A stretch of DNA of 64,000 nt, from positions 3,782,001 through 3,846,000 of the forward strand of contig OY725491.1 in NCBI GenBank assembly GCA_963281255.1, in the 5' to 3' direction. Below the pieces are notes generated by a model that was given only the letters and a program-made list of their open reading frames with translations, was not told the DNA's origin and did not search any database. The position numbers were made by a program, and so were the translations under genes. Shown here in pieces: positions 22,913-34,489 of this stretch. Source of the stretch: Aphrocallistes beatrix (lineage: Eukaryota > Porifera > Hexactinellida > Sceptrulophora > Aphrocallistidae). The stretch's first letter is position 1. Every line of letters starts with the position of its first letter.

Positions 22913-23744
22913 AAACAAGAGAAACAGTCTAGTAGAATAATTTAGAACTTGTACAAGTCAGATATAGTATGCAGAGTAAAGTGAACTATCAACTACTCGA
23001 CAATTTTCGTTAAACACTGCCTGGACAAAAGTATTCGTACATCCCATAATTCCCCATACAAATAGTTATAATACTGATTTATTTAGCGAGTCAAGGTATT
23101 TATTTGGTAAGAGTTAAGCTTAATTTAACTTCAAATTCGAATTCTCCAGATTCAAATTACCCACTTTATATGTTTTCAACTTAATTACTCTTCTTCAAGA
23201 TTAAGTATTTTCAGCATTTGCTTTCCTATGCCACATGTTGCGAGTGATCACCATTGTATATTATGGCATTGGTGGTATGAGGTGGCACAGTTTGAAAAAT
23301 TTTAACCTTGTGAGAGTGTAAACAAGTTGAATGATTAAAAAGTGAGTAATTCGAATATGGAGAATTCGAATTTGAAGTTAAATTAAGCGTATCTCTTACC
23401 AATTAAATACCTTGACTCGCTAAATAAATCAGTATTATAACTATTTGTATGGGGAATTATGGGGTGTACGAATACTTTTGTTCAGGCAGTGTATATACTA
23501 GATATAATATTTGGCGCCTAAATTTCAGCCAATCAAATTCATTCATTCATAGCTCTTAATCCTTATCCCTAGTCAATAAAATTTAGTCAGTATCATTGCC
23601 TTAGTGTATTAGAATGATATGGCCCATCCTACATGGTTAACGATTTAAGTTAATCGTATATTAATCCATTCGGCTACTACTTCATCCTTAGTCCATCATT
23701 TTCAGTCTACTGTGAGGCATTATTAGAGTAGGCTATGATTTACG

Positions 23745-24581
23745 TTATAAGATAATAAAGTAATGACATTTTGTAGTTTTCAGTTAGTTAAATATTTTAT
23801 TTGTACTGTTACTTAATAATTAATAAAATTATAAGATTTCAATGAAAATTTCCAAAATAATGAAAAACTTATTTCCTTCGAAGAAGAAAGTGATGAAAAT
23901 ATTTGTAAAACGATTCAAAAATGAAAGATGATAACCTTTATGAGAACGTTATAAAGCAAAAAAGCGAAACTTTTTTTTTAAATTTTTTTTAAGATTTTCC
24001 AGGATTTTCATACATTGGATTTTTAATGGATGACTTGATTATAATATAAAATATATGGAGATCGTTGAATATATTAAAAAATGGCGAATCTAATCATGGA
24101 ATATGTGTCCAAATGTGGCTATTAAGGATACCGCCCTCGAAAAACTTTGTTAATTTCATTGCAATACTGAACAGCTACCATCTGATAGTACTAGTTGGAC
24201 GGTATTTATTTTGATTTTTATTAGTTAGCCCCTCTAAAGTTTTGCGTTACTAAAAATTGAAAAATTATTGGAGGTATTTGACGCATTTACCAATTTGTTT
24301 TTAACTTATTTGATAATTTTTTAATGATATGGACCTTAACATTGTTTTTGGCACTTTTGAAGATTATATAACACAAAGATTTAGAAGAATGGCGAAATAA
24401 AATCCAAACAAAATAGCTCTATAAGGGAGTTCATTTATATAACGCTCGGGAAATAGCCTGTTTGATATCAGATATTTAGCGATCACTGGATCAGAAATAA
24501 AATACTGATCATTTCAAAAAAAAATTTGTTCGAATTCGACCATTTGTGAGATATCGCTTATTCGTGAGATATCGCTTATTA
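23745..24581. other. repeat fragment in otherwise featureless AT-rich DNA
   Basis: 24115-24330 (ACCATCTGATAGTACTAG, GTTGGACGGTA) is homologous, in reverse, to 46740-46930; part also recurs near 48760. No termini seen. The rest shows nothing. Confidence 0.5.
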
Positions 24582-25221
24582 CAGGTAAAGTTCGGGTATA
24601 ATATCTCTTTATGTTCCCGAAAGATGCCGATTTCATATCGCCGTTCGCGGGGGTTACGTTCCTGAGAATTGTTGCGAATGGCAAAATCGCGAACGGTAAG
24701 ACTCTAGTTCTATGAGAATAGTGGGGTTACGTTCCTAGATTATAAAAACGACGCTAGATAGAGTTTGTTAAATACGTTATTGATTCAATATTTGAGCTGT
24801 AATATTGATACAAAAACTGGCACAATTGAAATGGTAGTCATAAATAAAGTGAAAAATGAAAGATATAGACCCCTAGTAGTAAACCTAAGTACTATACCTA
24901 AATAGTAAAGTATAGCCTTTAGTACTAAACCTAAATTGTTGATACGTATAAGCATAGCATTCTATACATAAGGCAATGGCAGTCACTATTTTTTTTGGAC
25001 CAGGGATTGCTTAGTATATTCAAATTCACATTCATCCTTTATTCGTTAGATATGATTAATTAAGCATTTTAGGTGACCCTACTCACAAATATGACCATTA
25101 ATTGCAAAGACATATTTGATCTTTGTAATTATTTTTATTCTGAAGAAAACAAATATGACATAATATAAATATTAAACTCATAAATACAAAATAAACATTG
25201 GATTTCGAGAAGTACTAATGA

Positions 25222-26415
25222 GACGGACTTCTACTTCTTGACGGCAGAGTATGGCTTGACTTAGCTTGAGACAGACTTGACTTAGCTTGAGGATAGACAT
25301 GACTTAGCTTGAGGATAGACTTAACTTAGCTTGAGATAGACTTGACGTAGCTTGAGGATAGACATGACTTAGCTTGAGGATAGACTTAACTTAGCTTGAG
25401 ATAGACTTGACGTAGCTTGAGGATAGACATGACTTAGCTTGAGGATAGACTTAACTTAGCTTGAGATAGACTTGACTTAGCTTGAGGATAGACATGACTT
25501 AGCTTGAGGATAGACTTAACTTAGCTTGAGATAGACTTGACTTAGCTTGAGGATAGACATGACTTAGCTTGAGGATAGACTTAACTTAGCTTGAGATAGA
25601 CTTGGCTTAGCTTGAGGATAGACTTGACGTAGCTTGAGAGACAGACTTGACTTAGCTTGAGGATAGACTTGACATAGCTTGAGAAACAGACTTGACATAG
25701 CTTGAGAGACAGACTTGACTTAGCTTGAGAGACAGACTTGACTTAGCTTGAGAGACAGACTTGACTTAGCTTGAGAGACAGACTTGACTTAGCTTGAGAG
25801 ACAGACTTGACTTAGCTTGAGGATAGACTTAACTTAGCTTGAGATAGACTTGACGTAGCTTGAGGATAGACATGACTTAGCTTGAGGATAGACTTAACTT
25901 AGCTTGAGATAGACTTGACTTAGCTTGAGGATAGACATGACTTAGCTTGAGGATAGACTTAACTTAGCTTGAGATAGACTTGACTTAGCTTGAGGATAGA
26001 CATGACTTAGCTTGAGGATAGACTTAACTTAGCTTGAGATAGACTTGGCTTAGCTTGAGGATAGACTTGACGTAGCTTGAGAGACAGACTTGACTTAGCT
26101 TGAGGATAGACTTGACATAGCTTGAGAAACAGACTTGACATAGCTTGAGAGACAGACTTGACTTAGCTTGAGAGACAGACTTGACTTAGCTTGAGAGACA
26201 GACTTGACTTAGCTTGAGAGACAGACTTGACTTAGCTTGAGAGACAGACTTGACTTAGCTTGAGGATAGACTTGACATAGCTTGAGAAACAGACTTGACA
26301 TAGCTTGAGAGACAGACTTGACTTAGCTTGAGGATAGACTTGACTTAGCTTGAGGATAGGCTTGACTTAGCTTGATATTGACTTGGCTTCGCTTGAGTGA
26401 TAGACTTGACCTGAG
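25222..26415. repeat. 22-23-bp minisatellite with higher-order blocks
   Basis: About 54 units built on GACTTGACTTAGCTTGAG with endings GATA or AGACA. Variant units (TTAACTTAG, TTGACGTAG, CATGACTTAG, TTGACATAG) recur in the same order: a multi-unit block near 25300-25800 is repeated near 25810-26260. This indicates expansion by unequal exchange of blocks. Every frame has frequent stops, so it is not coding. Confidence 0.95.
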
Positions 26416-26839
26416 ACTTCATAAGGGAACAATATACTTCTACGAGTAATAAGGAATAATCACACACTCTGGCCTTCCAATAGGATATAGTCACACATTT
26501 CGGACCTTTACAGCCTGATGAAGTTGACTAAATAAACAAATAATATTATTTATTAAATCAGTTCTTGAATTTAGCAAGTTTAGTTACTATTATCATGTTT
26601 CAATACTACGGTAGTGCATTATATAGAGGTCTTAACTTTATTAGATAAATGAACAGTTGAATACAGTGAAAAAAGCTTTGGTAGAATGTCAAACCGTGAC
26701 GTACTGCATGTGCAAAATTCCTCAAAGTATACAATGTTCTAATTCCAAAGTAGCACATGCCAAATGAATAAAATGTGTATGGGAAGAGCCAGAATAAAGT
26801 TTTAAAATTTCTGCTAAGGGTGCAGATACATCGTCGTTA

Positions 26840-27060
26840 AAATGGCTATTCTTCTCTACCCAATTCACATTGAACAAACATCATTGATGAATTTCAAGAA
26901 CTTAACAGTTGTTTTTCCCATGTTATAAGCTAACTGTTCGACAGAAGTTGACTCATGGGAAACCTTAAGGGCCAAATTTATATTTTGCCTTCCCAAGCTG
27001 ATAGCCAGCAGGCTTTCGATGTTAATTTGGGGCACTTTTAAATAAATTGCATTTATCCAA
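26840..27060 (-). pseudogene. probable P-element transposase C-terminal remnant
   Basis: A minus-strand frame reads INIESLLAISLGRQNINLALK, then VSHESTSVEQLAYNMGKTTV and KFLKFINDVC. The order (basic/LALxV, small-residue helix, TxxFLxxINDxxD) resembles the region of P/THAP9 transposases after the RNase-H core. Short and broken; the match is by memory of the family and is tentative. Its position inside CATAG termini with a 7-bp duplication supports it. Confidence 0.4.
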
Positions 27061-27844
27061 ATTAAATAAGGTCCTTATGAACTTGTTTTTGGAGTAACGA
27101 GGATTGCATTCACTAAATTGGGGGTAAGTAAACACTTTTTCGTAGTTTTTTAAATTCAGTCAATTGTTTATAACAAACTTTAGTATATGCATGATTTAGA
27201 ATAATTACATTACTTATACCACTCACCCTTGGAATCTTGTAGTTTTGGTAGTCTTCACAGGACTTGAAATGGCTCAATTTCATTTTCAAGAAGAGCACCA
27301 TCTTTTGGTAAATTGAAAAACTTCATGGAGTGTTCTACTCCTCTGTAATTGGAAGTAAAGTCAGGCGCGACACAAGACATCTCGTCCAAATATTAATTTA
27401 TGCAATTAGTATTGTCAAATGAGGCATTATAAATGAGTAATAGAAATGATATACAAAAAAACAATACGTAAATGTAATACACTAGTGTTGTATGCGAAGT
27501 AAATATAAATATTGTGGTTACATAATATTTTCAAAATGAATATTTAATCAACCCATGAACACAAAATATGTAATAATTATATAGTTGATAATAACAGTAT
27601 TAATTTAGCGGTTTTAGGATTGAATATACTAAGGAATCCATGGTACTAGTTTTTTGGTGACTGCCATTGCCTTATGTATAGAATGCTATGGTATAAGGTT
27701 ATGGACTTATGGTAGCCCATGAATCTACTGAAGAGAGTAACGAAAACCGCGAATACTCGAGGGAACGAGTCGCCAATAGCAAAACAAGACTCAAAAAGAT
27801 TTCCGCGAATAGTCGAAACCGCGAAGAACGACGAGAGTTGCCTG

Positions 27845-28194
27845 TATATAATCTATTATATTCTTAAATAAAACATTTGCCTTCTGGTTGTGTCCATTAG
27901 AACTTTGTGTAGTGGAGAGAATGGAAGGCTATTTTTCAGGCTTCTGACCATTTCATCCTAAATTTGCTAAACTATTTTTAGCATAGGTAATAGATGAAGC
28001 CTAAACAATTAAAATTCACTAACCTGAAGAGATTTCAAATCATTGATTATAGTGCTCGAAATTCCGAAATTCCGTACACCCACTCCCGAGGAGAATCCTA
28101 ATACCAATTGCAAAAAATGTACTCATATTGTATCTCATGTTAAGCGTAAAATGTAAATTTAGAGTATACCTTGTGTCGTTTAAGTATCGAATCT
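27845..28194. other. no gene seen
   Basis: AT-rich, nothing recognised. Confidence 0.4.
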
Positions 28195-28202
28195 GTTTGA
28201 GT

Positions 28203-28407
28203 CAGGGTTTCATCCAACTTTCCGAAGTCATACGCCTAAATGGGCGCCACCATTTTTCTACGCGCCTAGACTCTGCATTTTTATATATGTTTTATGCCGC
28301 GTGCCTAAGTAGGCGTATGCCGCGGGCCTAAATCATACGCCTAATTATGATCCATGGGATCAAATACGCGCCTCTAGGCGCGCCCAGTACGCCTGGATGA
28401 AAGCCTG
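28203..28407. mobile_element. 205-bp hAT MITE, perfect 8-bp TSD
   Basis: Termini CAGGGTTTCATCCA and, inverted, CAGGCTTTCATCCA; duplication GTTTGAGT at 28195-28202 and 28408-28415. The interior is GC-richer, with repeated TACGCCTAAAT/GGCGCC motifs. The ORF over it is not real. Confidence 0.93.
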
Positions 28408-28415
28408 GTTTGAGT

Positions 28416-29170
28416 ATTGCTATTTGACCTTTTTGATGATTGAAAACACAAGACTGGACTTGTTATTGCTGCTATTACCGTTGAATCGTGTGTCTAATTG
28501 ATATGTTGGTAGGTATTGTAAATTATATAGTTAATTAATTTCAAGTGTTCGACAAATCTTAAGAGGATAAAACTGAATTTTGATCATTTCCATTCTAAAT
28601 GCAACTTTAATTCCTATCCTGAATCCTTAGTACGGGGAATCTTTTTTATAATGTAGTAGTTAGGATTTTCTTGAAAAGTATGATTTAGGATTGTCTTGAA
28701 AAGTATTATTTTCGAACTAGTATACTGTGATATTAATTTTCATGTTTAATATATGCCATGCTTTATTATATTCGATTAAATTATGATACCTTTATCTCAC
28801 GAGAATTATACTTTTTGGCTAGATGTACTAGAGGGAAGTTCTTTTTTCGCTGGGCAGTTGAGGTTACTATATGACTTTTAAAAATTTCTTTTGCTTCAAA
28901 AGGGCCTAGATACTTGTTTTTGTTGCTGTTTGTGTTGCTGTTCCAGGGATTTTCTTTTCTTTAGCTATGTTCCTTACTAAGAAAAAATCTCCCGTATGTA
29001 TCTCTGATCTTAAAGAAAAAAATATTTAATTTACCAATTAGCTGCCACAATAGATAATCCCATGTAAAGTATTTTGCTAATTTGTTGCTAGGAAATTTAA
29101 TAGTGGTAGAATACTTATTTTGAACTTAGTGTTGGGAGTGAAATATTACATGTTATCTTGGACTTTTTGA
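28416..29170. other. no gene seen
   Basis: AT-rich flank downstream (3') of the integrase-like gene; nothing recognised. Confidence 0.4.
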
Positions 29171-29742
29171 TCATATTTTTTTCTGTCTAGACTGCTCTAT
29201 TTTGACATTCATTCGTGCATTGGTTTGATTCTGAGTCCGAACATTTTGTAGTTCTCTTATTGCATCATTAACAGAATCTAATGGCCCATCAAAGGTATCA
29301 TTAACTTCTCTCGGAGCCTCTTCGTCAGATAATTTCTCGTCCAATTCCTCTGGGTTGACATAGCTTTTATTGGTTAATTTAATCAATTTTGCTATATCGC
29401 ATTTACGCCCAAACATCAATTCAAATGCTGAAAAATGCGTGGCCCTTTTAATAGTTGTATTTGATGCAAATGCTGCAATGGATAATTTCATTGGCCAAGT
29501 ACCATCTGAGTCCATTTGAAATCTTTCAATTTTTCTATTTTAAACAATGAGAATCCGTCACACAGATGGAAATACAATAATAAAACGACATAGTTGTTGA
29601 AACATTCAACATACCGCTTGAGATTTTGTTGTGGGCCTCAAACAATCCATTGCTTTCTGGATGGTATGCTGTAGTACTTCTATTGTCAACTCCAAGACTT
29701 TGATGAAACTCTTTAAATTCCTTAAATAAATTTGTATTAATA

Positions 29743-30706
29743 CAGTGGACTTTTCTTATTATGAGTATCATTGACTATGTCAAAAATACATTTTACAAGA
29801 TACAATAGTTTCAATTGTACGAGAGAAAAGTCTTTTTAAATTTCACTATGTATGTAGCTTCTCGTTAGTACGAAAAATATCTAATGAGTATAAATTTTGA
29901 CATTCTCTTGTAGTAACATATAGAGAGTCGACTCACAGTCATCTTTCATTGTAATTTCATTTTAGTGCTTAAGTGATGATATTAAAATAAATCACTGTGA
30001 TGATGATGATGATGATGACGATGATGATTATGTTATTTTCGCATCACGATAATGATCAGATACACACGTCATTATATGCGTTTTAATTAAGAAGTCATAA
30101 TTTATCGTCTTTTGGAATTACGCAAACTGCAAGATGATATTACACTTATTGATATGACATGACTTTTACACATATATTAAGGCAATAATACTATTTTTAA
30201 AAATGATATCTAATTATATAATGGAAAGGAAAATAGAGAATAGAATTCGCTTCATCACACTTTTAGTGCTGAATGCCTTCGATGTAATTGGCTTCATGAA
30301 ATTTGCTAACCTACAGATTGTTTGTTTATTTGTTGAACAAACAATTTGATGAAGTATCTTGTAATTTATTGATTTTATTCCTAACATTCGATATCTTAAT
30401 AATTTAGTTATTCAATAAATCAAAATTTTTGATTGATATAATTTGTATTAATCGTACAATATTTTTAGAAATCGAAATGATCTCAATATTTTTGATGGTA
30501 AAATAGCATTAAAAACGGGTTTAATTCCACGATACTAGTATCATTAATGTAGTATACAAGTAAATTAATCTTAACATCAGTATCAGTATGATAAACGAGT
30601 AACTTGACTCAATCTGAAGAAAATTTGTAGAGAAAATTTCAAAGCAATTATCATTATGCAATAATTTGATACTAACGTAATTAATTAAAACAACTTGCCT
30701 TGCTAG
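29743..30706. mobile_element. TA-flanked insertion splitting the integrase core
   Basis: The gene reads HDQGK then, after the insert, INTNLFKEF; TA is present at both junctions (29741-29742, 30707-30708). One end, CAGTGGACTTTTCTTATTAT, looks like a pogo-type terminus; the other end (CTAGCAAGGC inverted) does not match well. An alternative is a retained intron, but the terminus favours an insertion. Confidence 0.5.
29998..30027 (+). repeat. (GAT)n microsatellite
   Basis: Nine or ten GAT units with one GAC. Confidence 0.9.
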
Positions 30707-31685
30707 TAAATTATTTACCTTGATCATGTTGAATTATGGCTGGCACACCAAATGTGAGGTATATAGCTTGTAATCCAGCAATAACTTCTGCCGATGTTTT
30801 TCTCCTTAGTGGACGTGCAACAACAAATTTTGACAAGTAACATACCGCAACTAAGATATGCAAATACCCAAACTCGTTTTCAGGCATGTTATTGGTGAGA
30901 TCTACTACGATATGTTCCCATGGGGCCTGTGGTGGGGGTATAGGTTGGAGTTCCCGTTGCGGTTGTCACGCCTTTCGAGCTTCTACCTGACAACAATGAC
31001 AAGTCTTCGTCTATATGACAAATGCAACTATACATAATGTAGATTTGATATCCCAAGTTAGAATATTATATAATTTAGTTCCTCTCTAGCTAATAAAGCA
31101 GATTTAGTACAAAATATGCGTTATTATTAATTAAACAAACTCAGTGACTAAAAGGATCAGAAAAACATGCAACTTAATGGATTAATTTGGTTAATATTGT
31201 GAATTCACATAATTTTTGATATCTTCTGTCATTCCATTCTAATAATACTTCACGCGTATCGAGGACATCATTGAATTTTGTCCTTGATGGGCGTGGTAGA
31301 GCTCAAGAATTCCAAGAATTTCTGATTTTAAGGGGTACTCAAAATGTTGAAATTTCCCAGATTTATTTTGTATCACCTAGCATATTGTGAGTTGCAATAT
31401 TATATGAAAGTTGAATTTGTAGGGGGAAAGTGAGTGTTCAATGACTTACCTTGAAAATTCTTTCTCCCTCAAATACACGAAATGATGAGGCTTTTCTCCG
31501 ATAAATTTTTTTCGCATATCTGCTCGATGCCGTACAGGCATCGAGATCTAAAATCTCTGCCGGGTATTGCTCGTACATTAAGTACGTAATCAAATCATGG
31601 TATTCTTTGGAATCCATTTTGTAGAACAAGAAGCAAGTTAGAAGTTAAATAATGGTTCACTATATCACAGTTACTTATAACATAT

Positions 31686-31762
31686 CTATTATGCGGGTCA
31701 CTATATCACAGTAAAACATATCCATTGTGCGGGTCACTCTATCATGCGGGTCAGTATATCAT
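31686..31762 (+). repeat. short tandem repeat, GCGGGTCACTATATCA unit
   Basis: Three to four imperfect units of TGCGGGTCASTMTATCA type. Confidence 0.7.
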
Positions 31763-32110
31763 GAAGCAGACCTCTTTGAAATTCCATTAAATTCGAGCGC
31801 TTCCCTGATAATACGCATGCTAGCAGTCTTGGGATTTGAAGGGAAACAATCGGTGACTGGACTCCATGATCTGCTGGGCAAGAAGGGGGCTGGGGCTATC
31901 AGCACGGTGCCATCCTCGCTTTCTCTTTGTAATAATTGCTGAGTGTTCGTCCGATCAACTTCATTGGCAGGAAAAGGTATGGGATCCCGACTTCCTGTCA
32001 TTTCTATACAAAACGTTTACGGCCCAAACTTCTGGGTCTGTTTTTAGTTGATAAAATTCGGTGTCTGGGCGCTCAGGGTTCGGTCGATCGACTCGGGGTT
32101 TTCTAGAATA
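31750..32110 (-). pseudogene. DIRS/Ngaro-like retrotransposon remnant (RNase H end)
   Basis: Minus-strand frames give RPNPERPDTEFYQLKTDPEV and VWAVNVLYRN, then GTVLIAPAPFLPSRSWSPV and SMRIIREALEFNGISKRSAS. This order (DPEA-VDAF-like block, then LIAPxWPSRSWFP-like block, then a leucine-rich stretch ending GxSxxA) matches the RNase H end before the tyrosine recombinase in DIRS/Ngaro elements. Frame changes and stops show decay. Assignment is by memory of conserved blocks and is moderate. Confidence 0.5.
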
Positions 32111-32465
32111 TCCCTGGATCTAGTTTACAGTAACTGATGTCTTTGCTGAAGAGTCGATCTATATGACATCCCTTCCTTTCTTTGGTCCAAGTTCCTGATG
32201 CCTTTTTTCCTAGAGGCTCCCAAGTCTAAACTTTTCATCCTGAATCTGTTAGAACAATTATGTCCATTCCGGAAGCTCCGAGAAGGACCCTGCCACGTAC
32301 AGTACTGATCGCTATTATCACGAAATGTTCATCTCGTGATCATAGGTTGCGGGGATTAGACCTAAAATAATAAGTTGTCAAGCCTCTGAGCTCTCATCGC
32401 TGGGATGTCTGGCGGTTAAATCATTACTTGTCTCCAACGCTTGTTCAAGTCTATTTGTCTCCTGT

Positions 32466-32834
32466 TTGGTTATTAAGCATCATAAATATTTTTCGTATAT
32501 CCTGATAAATCCTTTCAACCAGGCTCGAGGGGTCAAAGAACTTTCGATGGAATCTTTTGTTTTAGGGACCAAGGTGGACATTGCTCCTTTGGAAGAGTTG
32601 GCAGCAATTGTTAACCTCTGCGTAGTTATCGGGAGTCCTACAAATGTAAACATTTCTCAACAACAGAATCATAAGATCAAAAAATCCACTCACCGGACTA
32701 ACGAACAGCAGGTGAAGGTTAAGGATTTAGAATCGGTATTTCAAACATCACTCTTTCCAGCAGTTGAAAGTAGTTTGCAGAAGAACCAATGTGTTTACTA
32801 TATGTGGCAAAGGAAACTTGATAACTGGAAGTGA
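32466..32834 (+). CDS. unrecognised ORF, 122 residues
   Basis: Begins ATG and has a fairly balanced composition with a lysine/glutamine-rich middle (NISQQQNHKIKKSTHRTNEQ). No domain recognised and no splice or promoter signal that decides it is real. It may be a transposon fragment or chance. Confidence 0.15.
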   Translation: MVIKHHKYFSYILINPFNQARGVKELSMESFVLGTKVDIAPLEELAAIVNLCVVIGSPTNVNISQQQNHKIKKSTHRTNEQQVKVKDLESVFQTSLFPAVESSLQKNQCVYYMWQRKLDNWK

Positions 32835-32839
32835 CCCCG

Positions 32840-33109
32840 AAGATGATTAACATTACAATTTGCAAAGTGGTAGGTGGTAACGTCGCTAGTACTCATATTA
32901 TCCAAGGAATGAAAATAATAAATACTGTTATGAATTTGAATTTTGTTCATTAAATATCTCAAACATGCCCAACAATTAAATATTTAGTAAGGTAACAACT
33001 TGTGTTAGCAACAAATTTTTTTAGCTCAGTATGTTTAATTGAAGTGGGGATGTAGGAAATTATGACAATGTAACAAGAGAGTAAGTCGGTGGCTGCGCTA
33101 GTAATTTCT
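32840..33109. other. no gene seen
   Basis: AT-rich, nothing recognised. Confidence 0.4.
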
Positions 33110-33480
33110 TCTGGGGGGGCGCCCAAAGTGGCTGCCAATGCACAGCGATATAATTGTTTTACTGGTTGTTAATAATTAGGTTATATTGTTATATTGTGAC
33201 AAATTTAGTGATTTTTAGAGGCCGTTTAAGGGGACTTCTAACTGTTTGGTTTGTATTATACAATTTTTCGCATAGAACTGAGCTATGAATGGGTTTGATG
33301 CGAAAAATTTGGATTTTTTTCATGGAATGTTGCTACATTCCAGTGTTGCTGCGGAAACGTAATTTGGTCAGTTGGGTCATATCTTGAAAACTGCAATAGC
33401 TACACATTCAAATTTAGATTGTAAATAAAATTACACATCATTGAAAAATTTGTGACTGCAGGTGTTAAAATTGTCTTTGT
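33110..33480. repeat. fragment of the P-like foldback family
   Basis: CATGGAATGTTGCTACATTC and TTGGTCAGTTGGGTCATATC match the inner arm at 3575-3650. Only one arm is present. Confidence 0.6.
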
Positions 33481-33721
33481 ATACCTTATGAGTCAAAAAA
33501 TTATAGGGTTGCATATTCATGGAGTCTGAAATTTAAAAGGTGTCTCAATGTATCGCGAAGTGTCTGATCAAAAATCGTATAGTAGCTTCGTCTGCCGATA
33601 AACATTCAACACTCTCTGTCCAAATTCATCCAAATACATATAGGGAGGCACTCATTTCAGAAGTTAGCTACTATACATAGTATAGTCGGCAACTAAAAAT
33701 CACTGAAAGACAACAGAATTA

Positions 33722-34487
33722 CTTAGGGCATTCAAAAAGTTCTCATCTCATATCTGTATCTCAAATGATAGTGAAAATAGGATATTTCCGATTTGTCCAT
33801 TGTATTCCTTAGGGGATCAGCTTCCAATTTATATATTGGTTTATTTTAAAAGGACAATTATTGTGGTTCCTACATTAGATTTTTTGTGCATCGGTTTAGG
33901 GTAGTGTCGAAAAGTTGGAATCTCCCCATTGAAAATGGCTTAAAACTAAATTTGGAGAATAAAAGTTGTGAAAATCGTAGAATAAGGTCATTAAAAGGTT
34001 AAATAATTAAGAACCAATGTGAAAAAGTAAACGGGAGGTGTTCAATAGTATTGCTCGTGTTGAAAAAATATCATGCTACTTTTAGTGGATTTTTTGTCAA
34101 TTTTCGCCACTCAAAAAGTGGGACAAAAATGGTAGTAAACCACTTCAAAACATAGTATTCCCTCAGCCTCAAACTATAATACTTCAGAAAATTCAATCTA
34201 TATGTTAGTTGATGCGTAGAATTCGATGGAGGGATCAGTTTTAATCTAAATTTGCTCAGAACTGAAATATATCAAAGGGAACCCGAAAAATCACGTTCAA
34301 AGGGACTACCTTAAACCGATGTACAAAAATATAATGTAGGAACCACAACAATTGTCCTTGTAAAATAAACCAATATACAAATTGGAAGCTGATCCCCTAA
34401 GGAATACAATAGACAAATAGAAAATATCCTATTTTCACTATCATTTGAGATACAGATTTGGGATGAGAACTTTTTGAATGCCCTAAG
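33722..34487 (-). mobile_element. 766-bp TA-flanked MITE, copy 2
   Basis: Same termini and exactly the same length as 11292-12057, in opposite orientation; TA at 33720-33721 and 34488-34489. Reading the two side by side I found no certain difference over several hundred bases. Confidence 0.88.
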
Positions 34488-34489
34488 TA

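Larger units (their letters stand above)
21153..23621 (-). mobile_element. P-superfamily element with THAP-domain gene, 7-bp TSD
   Basis: Termini CATAGCATTCTAATACACTA and, inverted, CATATCATTCTAATACACTA. The perfect 7-bp duplication GCCCATC sits at 21146-21152 and 23622-23628. Drosophila P elements also start CAT and encode a THAP finger; some relatives make 7-bp duplications. The element carries only the N-terminal part of the transposase, so it is internally deleted. Confidence 0.85.
19786..23737. mobile_element. P-like foldback element with two nested insertions
   Basis: Termini CATAGCCTACTCTAATAATG at both ends (inverted), flanked by ATTTATG (19779-19785) and ATTTACG (23738-23744), a 7-bp duplication with one mismatch. 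It holds a Helitron-like repeat (20137-20664) and a P-type element (21153-23621). Without them it is about 0.95 kb and a relative of the 892-bp element at 3332-4223. Confidence 0.82.
24953..27690 (-). mobile_element. P-type element with minisatellite, 7-bp TSD
   Basis: Termini CATAGCATTCTATACATAAG inverted at both ends, flanked by GTATAAG (24946-24952 and 27691-27697). Same terminus type as the THAP-encoding element. Interior holds a 1.2-kb tandem repeat and a short coding remnant. Confidence 0.85.
24582..27844. mobile_element. Tigger/pogo-like element interrupted by a P-type element
   Basis: Left end CAGGTAAAGTTCGGG after TA and right end, inverted, CAGGCAACTCTCGTC before TA. Subterminal sequence with CGCGAA motifs on both sides (24640-24700, 27740-27840) is of the Tigger style. 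Termini match only partly. Confidence 0.5.
29171..31629 (-). pseudogene. gypsy-derived integrase gene (KRBA2/GIN-like), interrupted
   Basis: First exon-like block 31629-31450: MDSKEYHDLITYLMYEQYP and RRKASSFRVFEGERIFK, ending at a consensus donor (AAG|GTAAGT). A zinc-binding remnant with CHCCQVEARKA lies near 31000. The catalytic core runs 30966-30720: PWEHIVVDLTNNMPENEFGY (Asp 1), LRRKTSAEVIAGLQAIYLTFGVP shortened here, and QHDQG (Asp 2). After a 964-bp insertion it resumes with EFKEFHQSLGVDNRSTTAYH and ESNGLFEAH (Glu). It ends at 29515-29171 with FSAFELMFGRK and an acidic/basic tail. All three catalytic residues persist. Stops in the zinc region and near 29535 and the insertion disable it. 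Such genes derive from Ty3/gypsy integrase and are often intron-containing. Confidence 0.75.

Noticed and set aside
25222-26415. CRISPR-like array
   Set aside because: Units are contiguous without unique spacers and vary by substitution; it is a minisatellite in a eukaryotic element.
31727-32051. Plus-strand ORFs over the DIRS-like remnant
   Set aside because: They are opposite to the strand that carries the retrotransposon blocks and have no motif.
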